Assembly (NCBI GenBank): GCA_963765135.1
Contig: CAVXUX010000007.1
Span: 186,001 to 250,000, forward strand
Direction of reading: 5' to 3'
Source: JACVRW01 sp963765135
Lineage (GTDB): Bacteria > Actinomycetota > Thermoleophilia > Solirubrobacterales > Thermoleophilaceae
DNA: 64,000 bases
A model generated the notes under the pieces. It was given only the letters and a program-made list of their open reading frames with translations. It had not been told where the DNA came from and did not search any database. A program made the translations under genes and the position numbers. Shown one piece after another: positions 37,302 to 46,148 of this stretch. Position 1 is the stretch's first letter. Each line of letters begins with the position of its first letter.

Positions 37302-38867
37302 TCAGGGCCGAAGCCCGCGCGCTCTGGGTGCATTTCCTACTTCTTGGTGAATGATCTCGTGCGCGCGCTCGGCCCAGTCGCACAAGATCGGGCGCGTGTC
37401 GCGCGGGTCGATGATCTCCTCGACCGAGAAACGCTCGGCCGTCCGGAAGGGCGAGGTGACCGCCTCGAGCCGCGCCGCGATCTCGGCACGCAGGGCCTCG
37501 GGATCGTCGGCCGCCTCGAGCTCGCGGCGGTAGGCGGCCTCGAGGCCGCCCGCCATCGGCAGCGAGCCCCAGTTGCCGGACGGCCAGGCGTAGCGCAGGT
37601 TCAGCCGCGAGCCATCGCCGTGGCCCGCGCCGGCCACGCCGTAGACCTTGCGCACGAGGATCGAGACCCAGGGCACGCTGGCCTGCACGACCGCGAAGAG
37701 GCCGCGGGCGCCGCGGCGGATCGTGCCCGCGCGCTCGGCGTCGCTGCCGATCACGAAGCCGGGCACGTCGACGAAGTTGGCGACCGGCAGCCCGAACTGG
37801 TCGCACATGTCGACGAAGCGTGCGGTCTTCTCGGCGGCGTCGGCGGTGACGCCCCCGCCGTAGTGCTCGGGATCCGAGGCGAGCACGCCGACCGGTCGCC
37901 CGCCGAGCCGGGCGAGGCAGGTGATCGTGGGGCGACCGAAGGCGGCGCCGAGCTCGAACACCGAGCCGGCGTCCAGGACCGCCTCGAGCACCCGGCGCAT
38001 CTTGTAGGGCTGGCGCGGGTCCCGCGGGACGATCGAGAGCAGCTCCTGCTCGCGCCGGTCGGCTGGGTCGGTCGCGTCGATCGCCGGCGGCGCCTCCCAG
38101 ACGTTGGCTGGCATGTAGGAGAGGAAGCGCTTGAGCTGGGCGAGCGCGTCGTCCTCGTCGGCGGCCACGTTGTCGACGGCGCCGGCGCGTGCCTGGAGGC
38201 GGGCGCCGCCGAGCTGCTCCTTGTCCGGCGTCTCGCCCATGCCGGCCATCGCCACGACCGGCGGCCCCGCGACGAACAGCTGGGCGGTGCCGCGCACGAT
38301 CACCGAGAAGTGCGAGCACACCACGCGGGCCGCGCCGAGGCCGGCGACGGGGCCGAGCGCGCCGGCCACCACCGGCACGCGCGACAGGTTCGCCACCACG
38401 AGGTCGAAGCCCGGCAGCGGCGGCACGTACGAGAAGCCCATCTGCTCGAGCGACTTCACCGACCCGCCGCCGCCCGTGCCGTCGACGAGCCGGACGAGCG
38501 GGATGCGCAGGTCGTGCGCGAGCCGCTCCGCGTAGACCGCCTTCTCCCAGATTGCGGCGTCGGCCGCGCCGCCGCGGACCGTGAAGTCGTCGCCCTGCAC
38601 CGCCGCTCGCCGCCCGTCGATGCGTCCCTGGCCCACGATCGTGTTGGTGGGCAGGAAGTCCGTCAGCTCGCCGCTCTCGTCGTAGGTGGCGCGCCCGGCC
38701 AGCGCGCCGGTTTCGTGGAACGTGCCGGCGTCGAACAGCCGCTCGATGCGCTCGCGCACGGTCAGGCGCCCGGACGCGTGCTGGCGCTCGACGCGCTCCT
38801 CGCCGCCCATCTGCCGCGCGAGCTGCTCGCGGCGCCGGAGCTCCTCGAGCTCTGGCTCCCAGCTCAC
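37302..38867 (-). CDS. Acyl-CoA carboxyltransferase (propionyl/methylcrotonyl-CoA carboxylase beta type)
   Basis: About 521 residues from GTG 38867. Two crotonase-like halves: GRLTVRERIERLFDAGTF, DDFTVRGGAADAAIWEKAVY, VRLVDGTGGGGSVKSLEQM in the first, FVDMCDQFGLPVANFVDVPGF and GVAGAGHGDGSRLN with WPSGNWGSLPMAGGLEAA in the second. It transfers carboxyl from biotin to an acyl-CoA. No biotin carboxylase or BCCP gene is adjacent, so its partner must be elsewhere. Start overlaps the stop of the upstream helical protein gene (GTGA). Confidence 0.9.
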   Translation of the reverse strand: MSWEPELEELRRREQLARQMGGEERVERQHASGRLTVRERIERLFDAGTFHETGALAGRATYDESGELTDFLPTNTIVGQGRIDGRRAAVQGDDFTVRGGAADAAIWEKAVYAERLAHDLRIPLVRLVDGTGGGGSVKSLEQMGFSYVPPLPGFDLVVANLSRVPVVAGALGPVAGLGAARVVCSHFSVIVRGTAQLFVAGPPVVAMAGMGETPDKEQLGGARLQARAGAVDNVAADEDDALAQLKRFLSYMPANVWEAPPAIDATDPADRREQELLSIVPRDPRQPYKMRRVLEAVLDAGSVFELGAAFGRPTITCLARLGGRPVGVLASDPEHYGGGVTADAAEKTARFVDMCDQFGLPVANFVDVPGFVIGSDAERAGTIRRGARGLFAVVQASVPWVSILVRKVYGVAGAGHGDGSRLNLRYAWPSGNWGSLPMAGGLEAAYRRELEAADDPEALRAEIAARLEAVTSPFRTAERFSVEEIIDPRDTRPILCDWAERAHEIIHQEVGNAPRARGLRP

Positions 38868-39364
38868 GGGGAGGGCGCCTGCGCCGCGAGGGCCTCGCGC
38901 GCCGCACGCTGGCGCAGCTGCCAGACCTCCTTGCGCTGGCGATCCGCCCGGTCGGCCAGGCGGCTCAGCTCCTCGGGGTCGAGCCGCGCGTCCTCGGCGG
39001 CCACCTCGCGCAGCGCCTCCCAGAGCGACAGCTTGCCGCTGATCCCAAGGGCGAGCGACTCCAGCTCCACGAGCCGGCTCAGCGGCGAGTAGCTGAGCAG
39101 CCGCCCGTTCGGCTTGAGGCGGCCGAACTTCTCGGCGACCCACGCGCCGCCGACCTTCACCCGATCGTGCCCGATCTCGAGCGACTCCATCAGCCCCTTG
39201 AGCGTCTCGCGGTCCTCCTCGATCTCGCGCGCGATCCGCTCGAGCACCTCGCCGTACTCGTTGCCCTTGTTCGAGCCGCGGGCGCGCCGCGACAGCTCGA
39301 GGCCGATCGTGGAGCCGGCCAGGTGGTCGTTCAGGTAGATGCCGAGCAGCTTGCGATTCAGCAT
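38864..39364 (-). CDS. Conserved helical protein, unknown
   Basis: 166 residues from ATG 39364. Mostly alpha-helical and charged: LLGIYLNDHLAGSTIGLEL, RIAREIEEDRETLKGLME and LSRLVELESLALGISGKL suggest a four-helix bundle, perhaps ferritin-like, with His and Glu spaced along the helices, but I cannot assign a family. It overlaps the carboxyltransferase start, so they are likely co-expressed. Confidence 0.7.
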   Translation of the reverse strand: MLNRKLLGIYLNDHLAGSTIGLELSRRARGSNKGNEYGEVLERIAREIEEDRETLKGLMESLEIGHDRVKVGGAWVAEKFGRLKPNGRLLSYSPLSRLVELESLALGISGKLSLWEALREVAAEDARLDPEELSRLADRADRQRKEVWQLRQRAAREALAAQAPSP

Positions 39365-39377
39365 GGGCGGACCGTAC

Positions 39378-40556
39378 CTACGCAACCGCCTCCGCGCGGC
39401 CGGCACGCAGGCGCAGGCCCACGATCGGCAGGATCGCCGTCGACAGGATGCCGGCCCCGACGAGCGCGGCGGCCGTGGCCGAGCGCATGTGTCCCTCCTC
39501 GACGGCGATCGTGGTGATCGCGACCACGAGTGGCAGCTCGGTTGCCGAGAAGACGGCGAGGGCGGTCCGATCGCGCAGGTCCAGGACGCCTCTGTAGAGG
39601 AGCAGCGCGGGCGCTCCGCGCACGACCAGGAACAGGGCGAGGAAGAGCGGCAGCTCGAGCAGGCGGAGCGGGGTGTCGGTAAGGGCGGCCAGGTCGAACT
39701 CGATGCCGCTGACGACGAAGAAGAATGGGATGAAGAAGCCGTAGCCGACCGCGGTGAGCTTCGACTCGAACACCTGGACCTCGCGTCCCTTGAGCGCGAT
39801 ACGGGCAATCACCCCGGCGACGAAGCCGCCGAGCAGCAGGTCCAGGCCGAGCGAGGACGCCAGCGCGCCGAGTGCGAAGACGGTGACCACCGCGATCCTG
39901 ATTGCCAGCTGGCCACTGGTCTCGAGCGTTCGCTCGAACAGCTCCCAGCCGCGGCCAACTCCGCGGACGGCGATCACAGCCGAGCCCACGGCGACGACGA
40001 CGAAGACCAGCAGGATCACCGCGTTCTGGGCGGCGCCCTTGGTGGAGAAGACGAGGGTGACCAGCAGGATCGGGCCGAACTCGCCCATCGCTCCGGCCGC
40101 GAGCAGGTAAGTACCGAAGCGCGTCCGCAGCTCGCCCGAGTCGCTCAGGATCGGGATCAGGGTGCCGATCGCGGTGGTCGCCATCGCGGACCCGGTGAAC
40201 AGCAGGGACAGCACGAGGCCGGACAGCTCGAGCATCCCGCCCAACCCGTAGGCGAGTACGAGCGAGAGCACCCATCCGAGCGCGGCGAGCCGGAGCGGGC
40301 TGCCGCGGATGCGTTCGAAGTCGATCTCGTAGCCCGCGAAGAAGAACAGCATGCCGAGGCCGAGGTTCGAGAAGAAGGCGAGGAACTCGTCGGACTCGGC
40401 GAGCCCGAGCAGCTCTGGGCCGACGAGGATCCCGAAGACGATCTCGAGGACGACAACCGGCAACGTCAGGCGAGGCGATACGAGCCCCGACACGAAGGCG
40501 GCGAGCGCGGCAACTACTACGACCGTGAGAAAGGACTCGCTGTCGACCTCGATCAT
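39378..40556 (-). CDS. Cation/proton antiporter (CPA2, NapA/KefB type)
   Basis: 392 residues with about 12 membrane helices. VVLEIVFGILVGPELLG, LGLGMLFFFAGYEIDFE, LFTGSAMATTAIGTLIPIL and LLLGGFVAGVIARIAL are the core of the Na+/H+ exchanger fold. No C-terminal TrkA or USP domain. It probably exports Na+ or K+ in exchange for protons. Its promoter shares a short gap with the divergent DUF2254 gene. Confidence 0.92.
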   Translation of the reverse strand: MIEVDSESFLTVVVVAALAAFVSGLVSPRLTLPVVVLEIVFGILVGPELLGLAESDEFLAFFSNLGLGMLFFFAGYEIDFERIRGSPLRLAALGWVLSLVLAYGLGGMLELSGLVLSLLFTGSAMATTAIGTLIPILSDSGELRTRFGTYLLAAGAMGEFGPILLVTLVFSTKGAAQNAVILLVFVVVAVGSAVIAVRGVGRGWELFERTLETSGQLAIRIAVVTVFALGALASSLGLDLLLGGFVAGVIARIALKGREVQVFESKLTAVGYGFFIPFFFVVSGIEFDLAALTDTPLRLLELPLFLALFLVVRGAPALLLYRGVLDLRDRTALAVFSATELPLVVAITTIAVEEGHMRSATAAALVGAGILSTAILPIVGLRLRAGRAEAVA

Positions 40557-40633
40557 GGCGGCGAACGGACTCTATGGCTCCGTCGGGGGCAGGGGGGAGG
40601 ATTTGGCGGTTGAGTCCGTCGAGGTCCACACGG

Positions 40634-41900
40634 ATGTTCAGGGCCCGCCTCTGGTTGGCGTCCGCCATGTGGCTGCCGGTGCTCGCGGCCAACCTGGTCG
40701 CGGTGGCGCTGGGGATCGGCCTGCCCCTGCTCGACAGGGCGATCGGGGACCGCCCTGCCCTGCCGATTCCGCTGTCGGTCGTAGAGCAGATCATGGGCGC
40801 GCTCGCCGCCGGGATGATCACCTTCACCGGGATCGTCTTCTCAGCGGTGTTCGTGGCCGCGCAGATCCAGACTTCGTCCTACTCGCCGCGCCTCGCCGCT
40901 CGGCTGCGCCGCGACCGCGTGATCATCGCCGGGCTCGCCCTGCCTACGGCGACCGCCAGCTATTCGCTGTTCGCGCTGGCCACGATCGGGCGCGAGGCGG
41001 ACCGGCTTGAAGAGGACGTGGCGCCCGCCCTGACGGTGGGCGTCGCGCTGCTGCTCGCGCTGATCACGATCGGCACATTCGTCGCGCTCGTCCAGCGCGC
41101 GTTCGACAGCACGCAGATCGGCGGCATCCTGCGCGGCCTGATGGGCCGTGCCCACCACGTGATCGAGGACGTGCATCCCGAGCACGAGCGTGGCCTGGCG
41201 AGCGAGTCCCACAGCGGGAGAGCCAGCCGTCGACGTGCACTACGAGGGACCCCCGGCCGTGCTCGCCTCCGTCGACCGGGGAGCGCTGCTGCGCCTCGCT
41301 CGCCAGACCGGCGCCTTCGTCGAGGTCGTGCCGGTGATCGGCCAGTACGTGGCGGCCGGAGCGGTCACGCTCAGGCTGCTCGGTGTCGAGCGCGAGCCGC
41401 CAGGAGCCGCTGCGCGGAGAGTGCTCGTGCTCGCCCGCCAGCGCACCATGGATCAGGACCCGGCGTTTGCGATGCGCATGTTCGTGGACATCGCGATCCG
41501 CGGTCTGTCTCCCGCCGTGAACGATCCGACCACGGCCGTGCAGGTGCTCGACCGGATCGAGACGCTGCTGGTCGAGCTGCACGGGCGGCTGCCCAGCGGT
41601 GGCCTCGTGCTCGACGCTGACGGCACGGCGCGGGGCAGCGTTCCGGTGCCGACCTGGGGGGAGTACTTCGATCTCGCGCTGATCGAGATCCGCCACTACG
41701 GGGCCGGCTCGGCGCAGGTGGTGCGCCGCCTGCGGGCGCTCTACGCGCATCTGCTCGAGGTCGTGCACGAGCCGGAGCGCGCGCGGATCGAGCTCGAGCG
41801 GCGGCTGCTCGACGAGCAGCTCGCGGCGAGGTTCCCGGACCGCGAGGAGCGCGAGATACTGAGCCATCCGGACCGGCTCGGGCTGGGCGGCGCGGCGTGA
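40634..41900 (+). CDS. DUF2254 family membrane protein
   Basis: About 422 residues from ATG 40634, preceded by GAGG at ten bases; an earlier ATG at 40574 has no such site. MFRARLWLASAMWLPVL, GALAAGMITFTGIVFSAVFV and QIQTSSYSPRLAARLRRDR mark the N-terminal membrane half; RTMDQDPAFAMRMFVDIAIR and SPAVNDPTTAVQVLDRIE mark the soluble half. The frame changes near 41210, in GCGAGCGAG, between HERGLASE and PTAGEPAVDVHYEG. Function unknown. Confidence 0.85.
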
Positions 41901-41901
41901 C

Positions 41902-42849
41902 ATGCTGCGCTGCGTGGAGCGGACGGGCGAGCTGACGCGGGCGCTCGCCGACGCCGGGGGCGCCGAAGCGCCGCCGGAGCTGTCGGCCCGCCTGCGTGAC
42001 CTGCTGCGCGCCGAGCTCGAGCGGGGCGCGGTCGAGCTCGAGGCGACCCGGACGGGACGCGAGCGGCCGATCGCCCTCGGAGTGGCCGCGGCCGACGGGG
42101 CGGTGGTCGCCGTCCTGCCCCTGCCGCCCGCGCTGCGCGCGGACGCGGATGCGGTGGGCGAGCGCGGGGCGTTGTTGGCGGCCGCCGCCGTGGAGCGGCT
42201 CGTGGAGTCGGCCGAACCCAGCGCTCCGGGCGGGCCGGCCGACCTCGCTCTGATGCTGGGGGAGCACGACGGCTTCCTGGCGCTGTCCTACCCGGCGGCC
42301 GACCCGCGCTGGTCGTCCGATTACGCGCGCGAGGCGCTCGACGACGCGGCCGGCGCGATCGACCGTCTCCGGGCTGCCGCGTACCTGCTCCCCGCGCATG
42401 TGCTCGACGTCCAGGACCTGCGCCCGCCGATCGGCGCGACGCACCCGCTGCGGGTGGCGGAGGCGGTGACGCGCCTGGGTGGGTCGCCGCTCGACGAGGA
42501 CTCGCTCGAGGCGCTCGAGCCCGAGCTGCTGCGCGTCCTCGAGCCGTCCGGGGGTGTCGCCCGAGCGCACGACGACCCCGACCCGCGCCGGCGCGTGATG
42601 CGACGGATCCTGCAGCGGCTCGACGGCATGGGGAAATGGGGCGGCTACCACACGGCATTCGACCACCTCGCGCGCGGCTTCGGGGGCAACGAGCGCGCGC
42701 TCGCGTACGAGGTCGGAGAGCAGCTGCTCGCCGCCGGCCTGCTCGAGCAGAAGCCGAGCGTCGGGCAGCGCCACGTCTACCTGAACCCACGTCGCGCCGG
42801 CGAGATCAGGCGGCTGATCGACGACGGCGTGCTGCCGCCGGGCCTCTAG
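41902..42849 (+). CDS. Hypothetical protein
   Basis: 315 residues, starting one base after the DUF2254 stop codon and probably co-transcribed. The first 120 residues are acidic and helical (ELTRALADAGGAEAPPELS); the C-terminal 70 residues, GKWGGYHTAFDHLARGF to GQRHVYLNPRRAGEI, look like a winged-helix domain with a wing hairpin. I do not recognise the family. It is convergent with the RNase D gene, overlapping by four bases. Confidence 0.7.
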   Translation: MLRCVERTGELTRALADAGGAEAPPELSARLRDLLRAELERGAVELEATRTGRERPIALGVAAADGAVVAVLPLPPALRADADAVGERGALLAAAAVERLVESAEPSAPGGPADLALMLGEHDGFLALSYPAADPRWSSDYAREALDDAAGAIDRLRAAAYLLPAHVLDVQDLRPPIGATHPLRVAEAVTRLGGSPLDEDSLEALEPELLRVLEPSGGVARAHDDPDPRRRVMRRILQRLDGMGKWGGYHTAFDHLARGFGGNERALAYEVGEQLLAAGLLEQKPSVGQRHVYLNPRRAGEIRRLIDDGVLPPGL

Positions 42850-44015
42850 TCGCGCGTGAGCCGCAGCCCGCCGTTCGCCGCGGCGCTCAGCGCCAGCCGG
42901 CCGGCCACCAGGTCGCGCAGGTCCTCGCCGACCAGCTCGCGGCGCCAGCCGTGGGCAGCGCGCACGCGGTCGCTGTCCTCTCCGCGCCGCAGCGCCGAGA
43001 CCATCGTGCTCAGCTCGGCCTGGGTCGCGATCAGCTCCACCGCCACGCCCTCCTCCATCGAGCGGTGGCGCACGAGCGCCTGGGCCAGCGACACCAGCGG
43101 CGCGTCGGCCGGCTCGCGCGGGCCCGGCTCGGGCGGCGCCGGCGGCGCCGGTCGCTCGCGGCCACGCTCGATCGCGGACAGCACCCCGTCGCCGCGCTTG
43201 TGCAGCGTCTGGGCCGGCAGGCCGCGGATCTGCTCGAGACCGGCGCGGTCCGAGGGAGCGCGCCGCGCCAGCTCGATCAGCGCGTGGTCGGGGAGCACGT
43301 ATCCGGGCGGTCGGTCCATCGAGCGGGCGGTCTGCTCGCGCCACTCGACCAGCTCCAGGGCCACACCGCGCGCCGCGTCGCCGAGCCGGCTGAGGCGGGG
43401 CAGCCGCTCGAACACGCGGATCGGGTCGCGCTCGTCGGTCGAGTCCTCCAGCGCCCGGCACTCCTCGCGCGCCCAGTCGAGTCGGCCGCGCTCCTCGAGG
43501 CGACGTTCGATTTCGTCGCCGAGGGCGAGCAGAAGCCGCGCGTCGTCGGCGGCGTACTCGAGCTGCTGTGCGGTCAGCGGCCGGCGATCCCACTTGGTGA
43601 ACCCCTCGGAGCCCTTCAGCCGCACGCCGAGCGCCTTGCGCACGAGCGACTCGTAGCCCTCCTGGTTGCCGAAGCCGATGAACCCGGCGGCCAGCTGGGT
43701 GTCGAACACGCACGTGACTTCGGTCTCCCAGACCCGCCGCAGGATCGCGATGTCCTGGCGGCCGGCGTGGACGACGACCTCGACATCCGGGTCGGCGAGC
43801 ACGCGCGCGAGCGGCCCGGGGTCCGGCGGGTCCTCGCCCAGCGGGTCGAGCACCTCCGTGCGCACGCCGTCGGGCGCGTCCGGGTCGGGCACCGCCACCT
43901 GAGCCAGGCACAGCAGCGCCTGGTAGCGCCGCTCGGACACGAACTCGGTGTCGATCGCCACCCGTCCGTGGGCGGCGGCCCTCTCGGCAAGCGCTGCGGT
44001 CAAGGGCGCCACCAT
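42846..44015 (-). CDS. rnd: Ribonuclease D-like 3'-5' exonuclease
   Basis: 389 residues. DEDD-type exonuclease: RVAIDTEFVSERRYQALLCL (first Asp and Glu), VVVHAGRQDIAIL (second Asp) and QLEYAADDARLLLALGD (Tyr and last Asp), followed by an HRDC domain (YVLPDHALIELARRAPSDRA) and a second HRDC-like region. RNase D trims tRNA and other stable RNA 3-prime ends. Start ATG 44015 is divergent with the fused hydrolase gene, with a 10-bp gap. Confidence 0.92.
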   Translation of the reverse strand: MVAPLTAALAERAAAHGRVAIDTEFVSERRYQALLCLAQVAVPDPDAPDGVRTEVLDPLGEDPPDPGPLARVLADPDVEVVVHAGRQDIAILRRVWETEVTCVFDTQLAAGFIGFGNQEGYESLVRKALGVRLKGSEGFTKWDRRPLTAQQLEYAADDARLLLALGDEIERRLEERGRLDWAREECRALEDSTDERDPIRVFERLPRLSRLGDAARGVALELVEWREQTARSMDRPPGYVLPDHALIELARRAPSDRAGLEQIRGLPAQTLHKRGDGVLSAIERGRERPAPPAPPEPGPREPADAPLVSLAQALVRHRSMEEGVAVELIATQAELSTMVSALRRGEDSDRVRAAHGWRRELVGEDLRDLVAGRLALSAAANGGLRLTRD

Positions 44016-44025
44016 ACTCAGGGAC

Positions 44026-45271
44026 GTGTCGTTCCTCGCCACAGCGCTGGTGCTGGCCAGCACGGTCATCGGGCAGTCGGTCGAGGGCCGCCCGATCCGC
44101 GCCGAGCGCATCGGCCCGGCCGACGCGCGCGTGAACCTCATGGTCGTGGGCTCGATCCACGGCAACGAGCCGGCCGGCAAGGCGGTCGTCGCGCGCCTGC
44201 GCCGCGCGCACCCGCCGCGTGGCACGGCGCTCTGGCTGATCGAGGACGCCAACCCCGACGGCGCGGCCGCCAACACCCGCCAGAACGCGCACGGGGTGGA
44301 CCTGAACCGCAACTTCCCCTACCGCTGGCAGCCCCAGGACGGCGTCTACGAGTCCGGCCCGGGGCCGGCATCCGAGCCGGAGACACAGGCGATCCAGCGC
44401 TTCGTCGAAGCGCATCCACCCGCGCGTGACGCTCTGGTACCACCAGGCGATGAACCTGGTCGTCGCCAGCGCGGGCGACGCCTCGCTTCAGCGTCTCTAC
44501 TCGCGTCTCAGCGGCCTGGCGCGCAAGCGACTGACCGGCGACTACCACGGCACGGTCAGCTCGTGGCAGAACTCCACCTTCCCGGGCGACACCGCGTTCG
44601 TGGTCGAGCTGCCCGCCGGGCCGCTGCCCGCCGCCGGCGTGCGCCGCCACGCGAACGCCGTGCTGGCGCTGGCGCGCGCGGTGGCCCCGCCGCGGGTCAC
44701 GAGCAAGCCGATCCCCTACGGCGCCGACCGCAAGGCCGACATGCGCGACTACGCGCGTCGCCACTACGGCATCGACGACTACCGCCTGCGTCGGCCGCGT
44801 GTGATCGTCGAGCACTACACGGTCACCGACACGTTCCAGCCGGTCTACGACACCTTCGCCCCCAACGTCCCCGACCAGGAGCTGGGCGAGCTGCCCGGGA
44901 TCTGCAGTCATTTCGTGGTCGACCGCGACGGCACGATCTACGCGCTCGTGCCGACGTCGATCATGTGCCGGCACACGGTCGGGCTCAACTACACGGCGAT
45001 CGGGATCGAGCACGTCGGGCGAAGCGACGCCCAGGTGCTCGGCAACCCGCGCCAGATGGCGGCTTCGCTGCGGCTCACGCGGATGCTGCAGGGCCGCCAC
45101 GGGATCCGCACCCGCAACGTGATTGGCCACAACGAGAGCCTCTCGAGCCCGTTTCACCGGGAGCGCGTGGAGCGCCTGCGCACGCAGACGCACGCGGACT
45201 TCCCGAAAGCGGCGATGGACGTCTACCGGCGGCGGCTCGAGCGGCTGCCCGCGCCGAAGAGCCTGCGCTAG
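44026..45271 (+). CDS. M14-type carboxypeptidase fused to N-acetylmuramoyl-L-alanine amidase
   Basis: About 414 residues from GTG 44026. Short signal peptide, then an M14/DUF2817 zinc peptidase: GSIHGNEPAGK gives the HxxE pair, NRNFPYRW and TLWYHQAMNLV the arginine and second His regions, TAFVVELPAG the catalytic Glu. From residue ~240 an Amidase_2 domain follows: PRVIVEHYTVTDTFQP, GICSHFVVDRDG, IGIEHVGRSDAQ and NVIGHNESL, with zinc His residues. The frame changes near 44420 between EAHPP and RVTLWYHQ. Both domains act on peptidoglycan stems, so this is a two-activity cell-wall hydrolase. Confidence 0.85.
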
Positions 45272-45273
45272 CC

Positions 45274-45765
45274 GTGCGCCGCTTCATCGACAGCCACCTC
45301 GCGTCGGACCAAGTTGCGCGGGTCGTCTACGGCGCGATCGTCGGCCTGGCGCTGGTCGTCGCCCTCGAGGCGCATCCCCCGACGCCGGGAGCGATGGTCG
45401 CGACGCTGCTCGGGACCGGGCTCGCCGTCGGGCTCGCCGAGGTCTATAGCGAGACGCTGGGCGCGGAGGTCCGCACTCGGAGGCGGATGGACCGCGCGCA
45501 TCGGCGCGCGCTCTATGCGGACACGCTGGCCGTCGCCTTCGGAATCGGCTTCCCGGCTGTCTTCTTCGTCCTCGCGGCGGCTGGCGCCGTGGAGGTCGAC
45601 ACGGCCTTCGATCTGGCGAAGTGGTCGGGCCTTGGGCTGATCGCGCTCTACGGGTTCCTGGCGGCCCGGCTGTCCGGCGCCTCGCTGACGGCCGCGCTGG
45701 TGAAGAGCGGCGCGGTGGCGTCGATCGGGGCGTTCCTGATTGTGCTCAAGTCGCTCGTGCACTGA
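45274..45765 (+). CDS. Small membrane protein, four TM segments
   Basis: 163 residues from GTG 45274, three bases after the previous stop. Hydrophobic segments YGAIVGLALVVALEA, TLLGTGLAVGLAEVYSETL, ADTLAVAFGIGFPAVFFVLA and SGLGLIALYGFLAARL. LAEVYSETL with the following charged loop resembles the VIT1/DUF-type integral proteins loosely; I make no functional claim. The first triple-half-site promoter starts four bases after its stop codon. Confidence 0.75.
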   Translation: MRRFIDSHLASDQVARVVYGAIVGLALVVALEAHPPTPGAMVATLLGTGLAVGLAEVYSETLGAEVRTRRRMDRAHRRALYADTLAVAFGIGFPAVFFVLAAAGAVEVDTAFDLAKWSGLGLIALYGFLAARLSGASLTAALVKSGAVASIGAFLIVLKSLVH

Positions 45766-45768
45766 GGC

Positions 45769-45798
45769 TCACCCCAGGCGGGTGACGTGGGATCACCC
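45769..45798 (+). promoter_or_regulatory. Triple half-site promoter element, copy 1
   Basis: TCACCC (45769-45774), five bases, GGGTGA (45780-45785), seven bases, TCACCC (45793-45798): a perfect copy of the repeated element. The GTG of the 72-codon gene follows 25 nt after the last half-site, and ACGCTGG lies at the position of the conserved TC(G). Confidence 0.85.
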
Positions 45799-45823
45799 GG
45801 CTGGGCGGGACGCTGGGCATAGC

Positions 45824-46042
45824 GTGACGCCCGCTGCCTATGAGATTCGGATCAAGGGCCGGCTGAGCGACTCCCTGTCCGGCGCGTTCGAGGACTTCAC
45901 CGTGGCCATGCGGCCCGCGGAGACGATCATGCGCGGGGAGCTACGCGATCAGTCGGAGCTGCACGGCGTGCTCGACCAGATCCAGTTGCTGGGCCTCGAG
46001 CTGGTCGAGGTCAGACAGATCGACCAGGACAACCAGAGCTAG
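45824..46042 (+). CDS. Small conserved-looking protein, 72 aa
   Basis: From GTG 45824 (VTPAAYEIRIKGRLSDSL). EDFTVAMRPAETIMRGEL and QSELHGVLDQIQLLGLELVEV give an alternating beta-alpha pattern like a small ACT or ferredoxin-like fold; no cysteines, no membrane segment. Transcribed from the first triple-half-site element, so it probably belongs to that regulon. Such ~70-residue proteins occur near stress genes in actinobacteria, but I know no function. Confidence 0.75.
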   Translation: MTPAAYEIRIKGRLSDSLSGAFEDFTVAMRPAETIMRGELRDQSELHGVLDQIQLLGLELVEVRQIDQDNQS

Positions 46043-46148
46043 GCGCCGTACGCGCGCCGGCACGAGCATCGACCTGGGTTGACCTGCTCGGAGCGGGCGC
46101 GATACTTGGCGACATGGCCCCCGGCGCGCCGGTACTTGGCGGAGCAGG

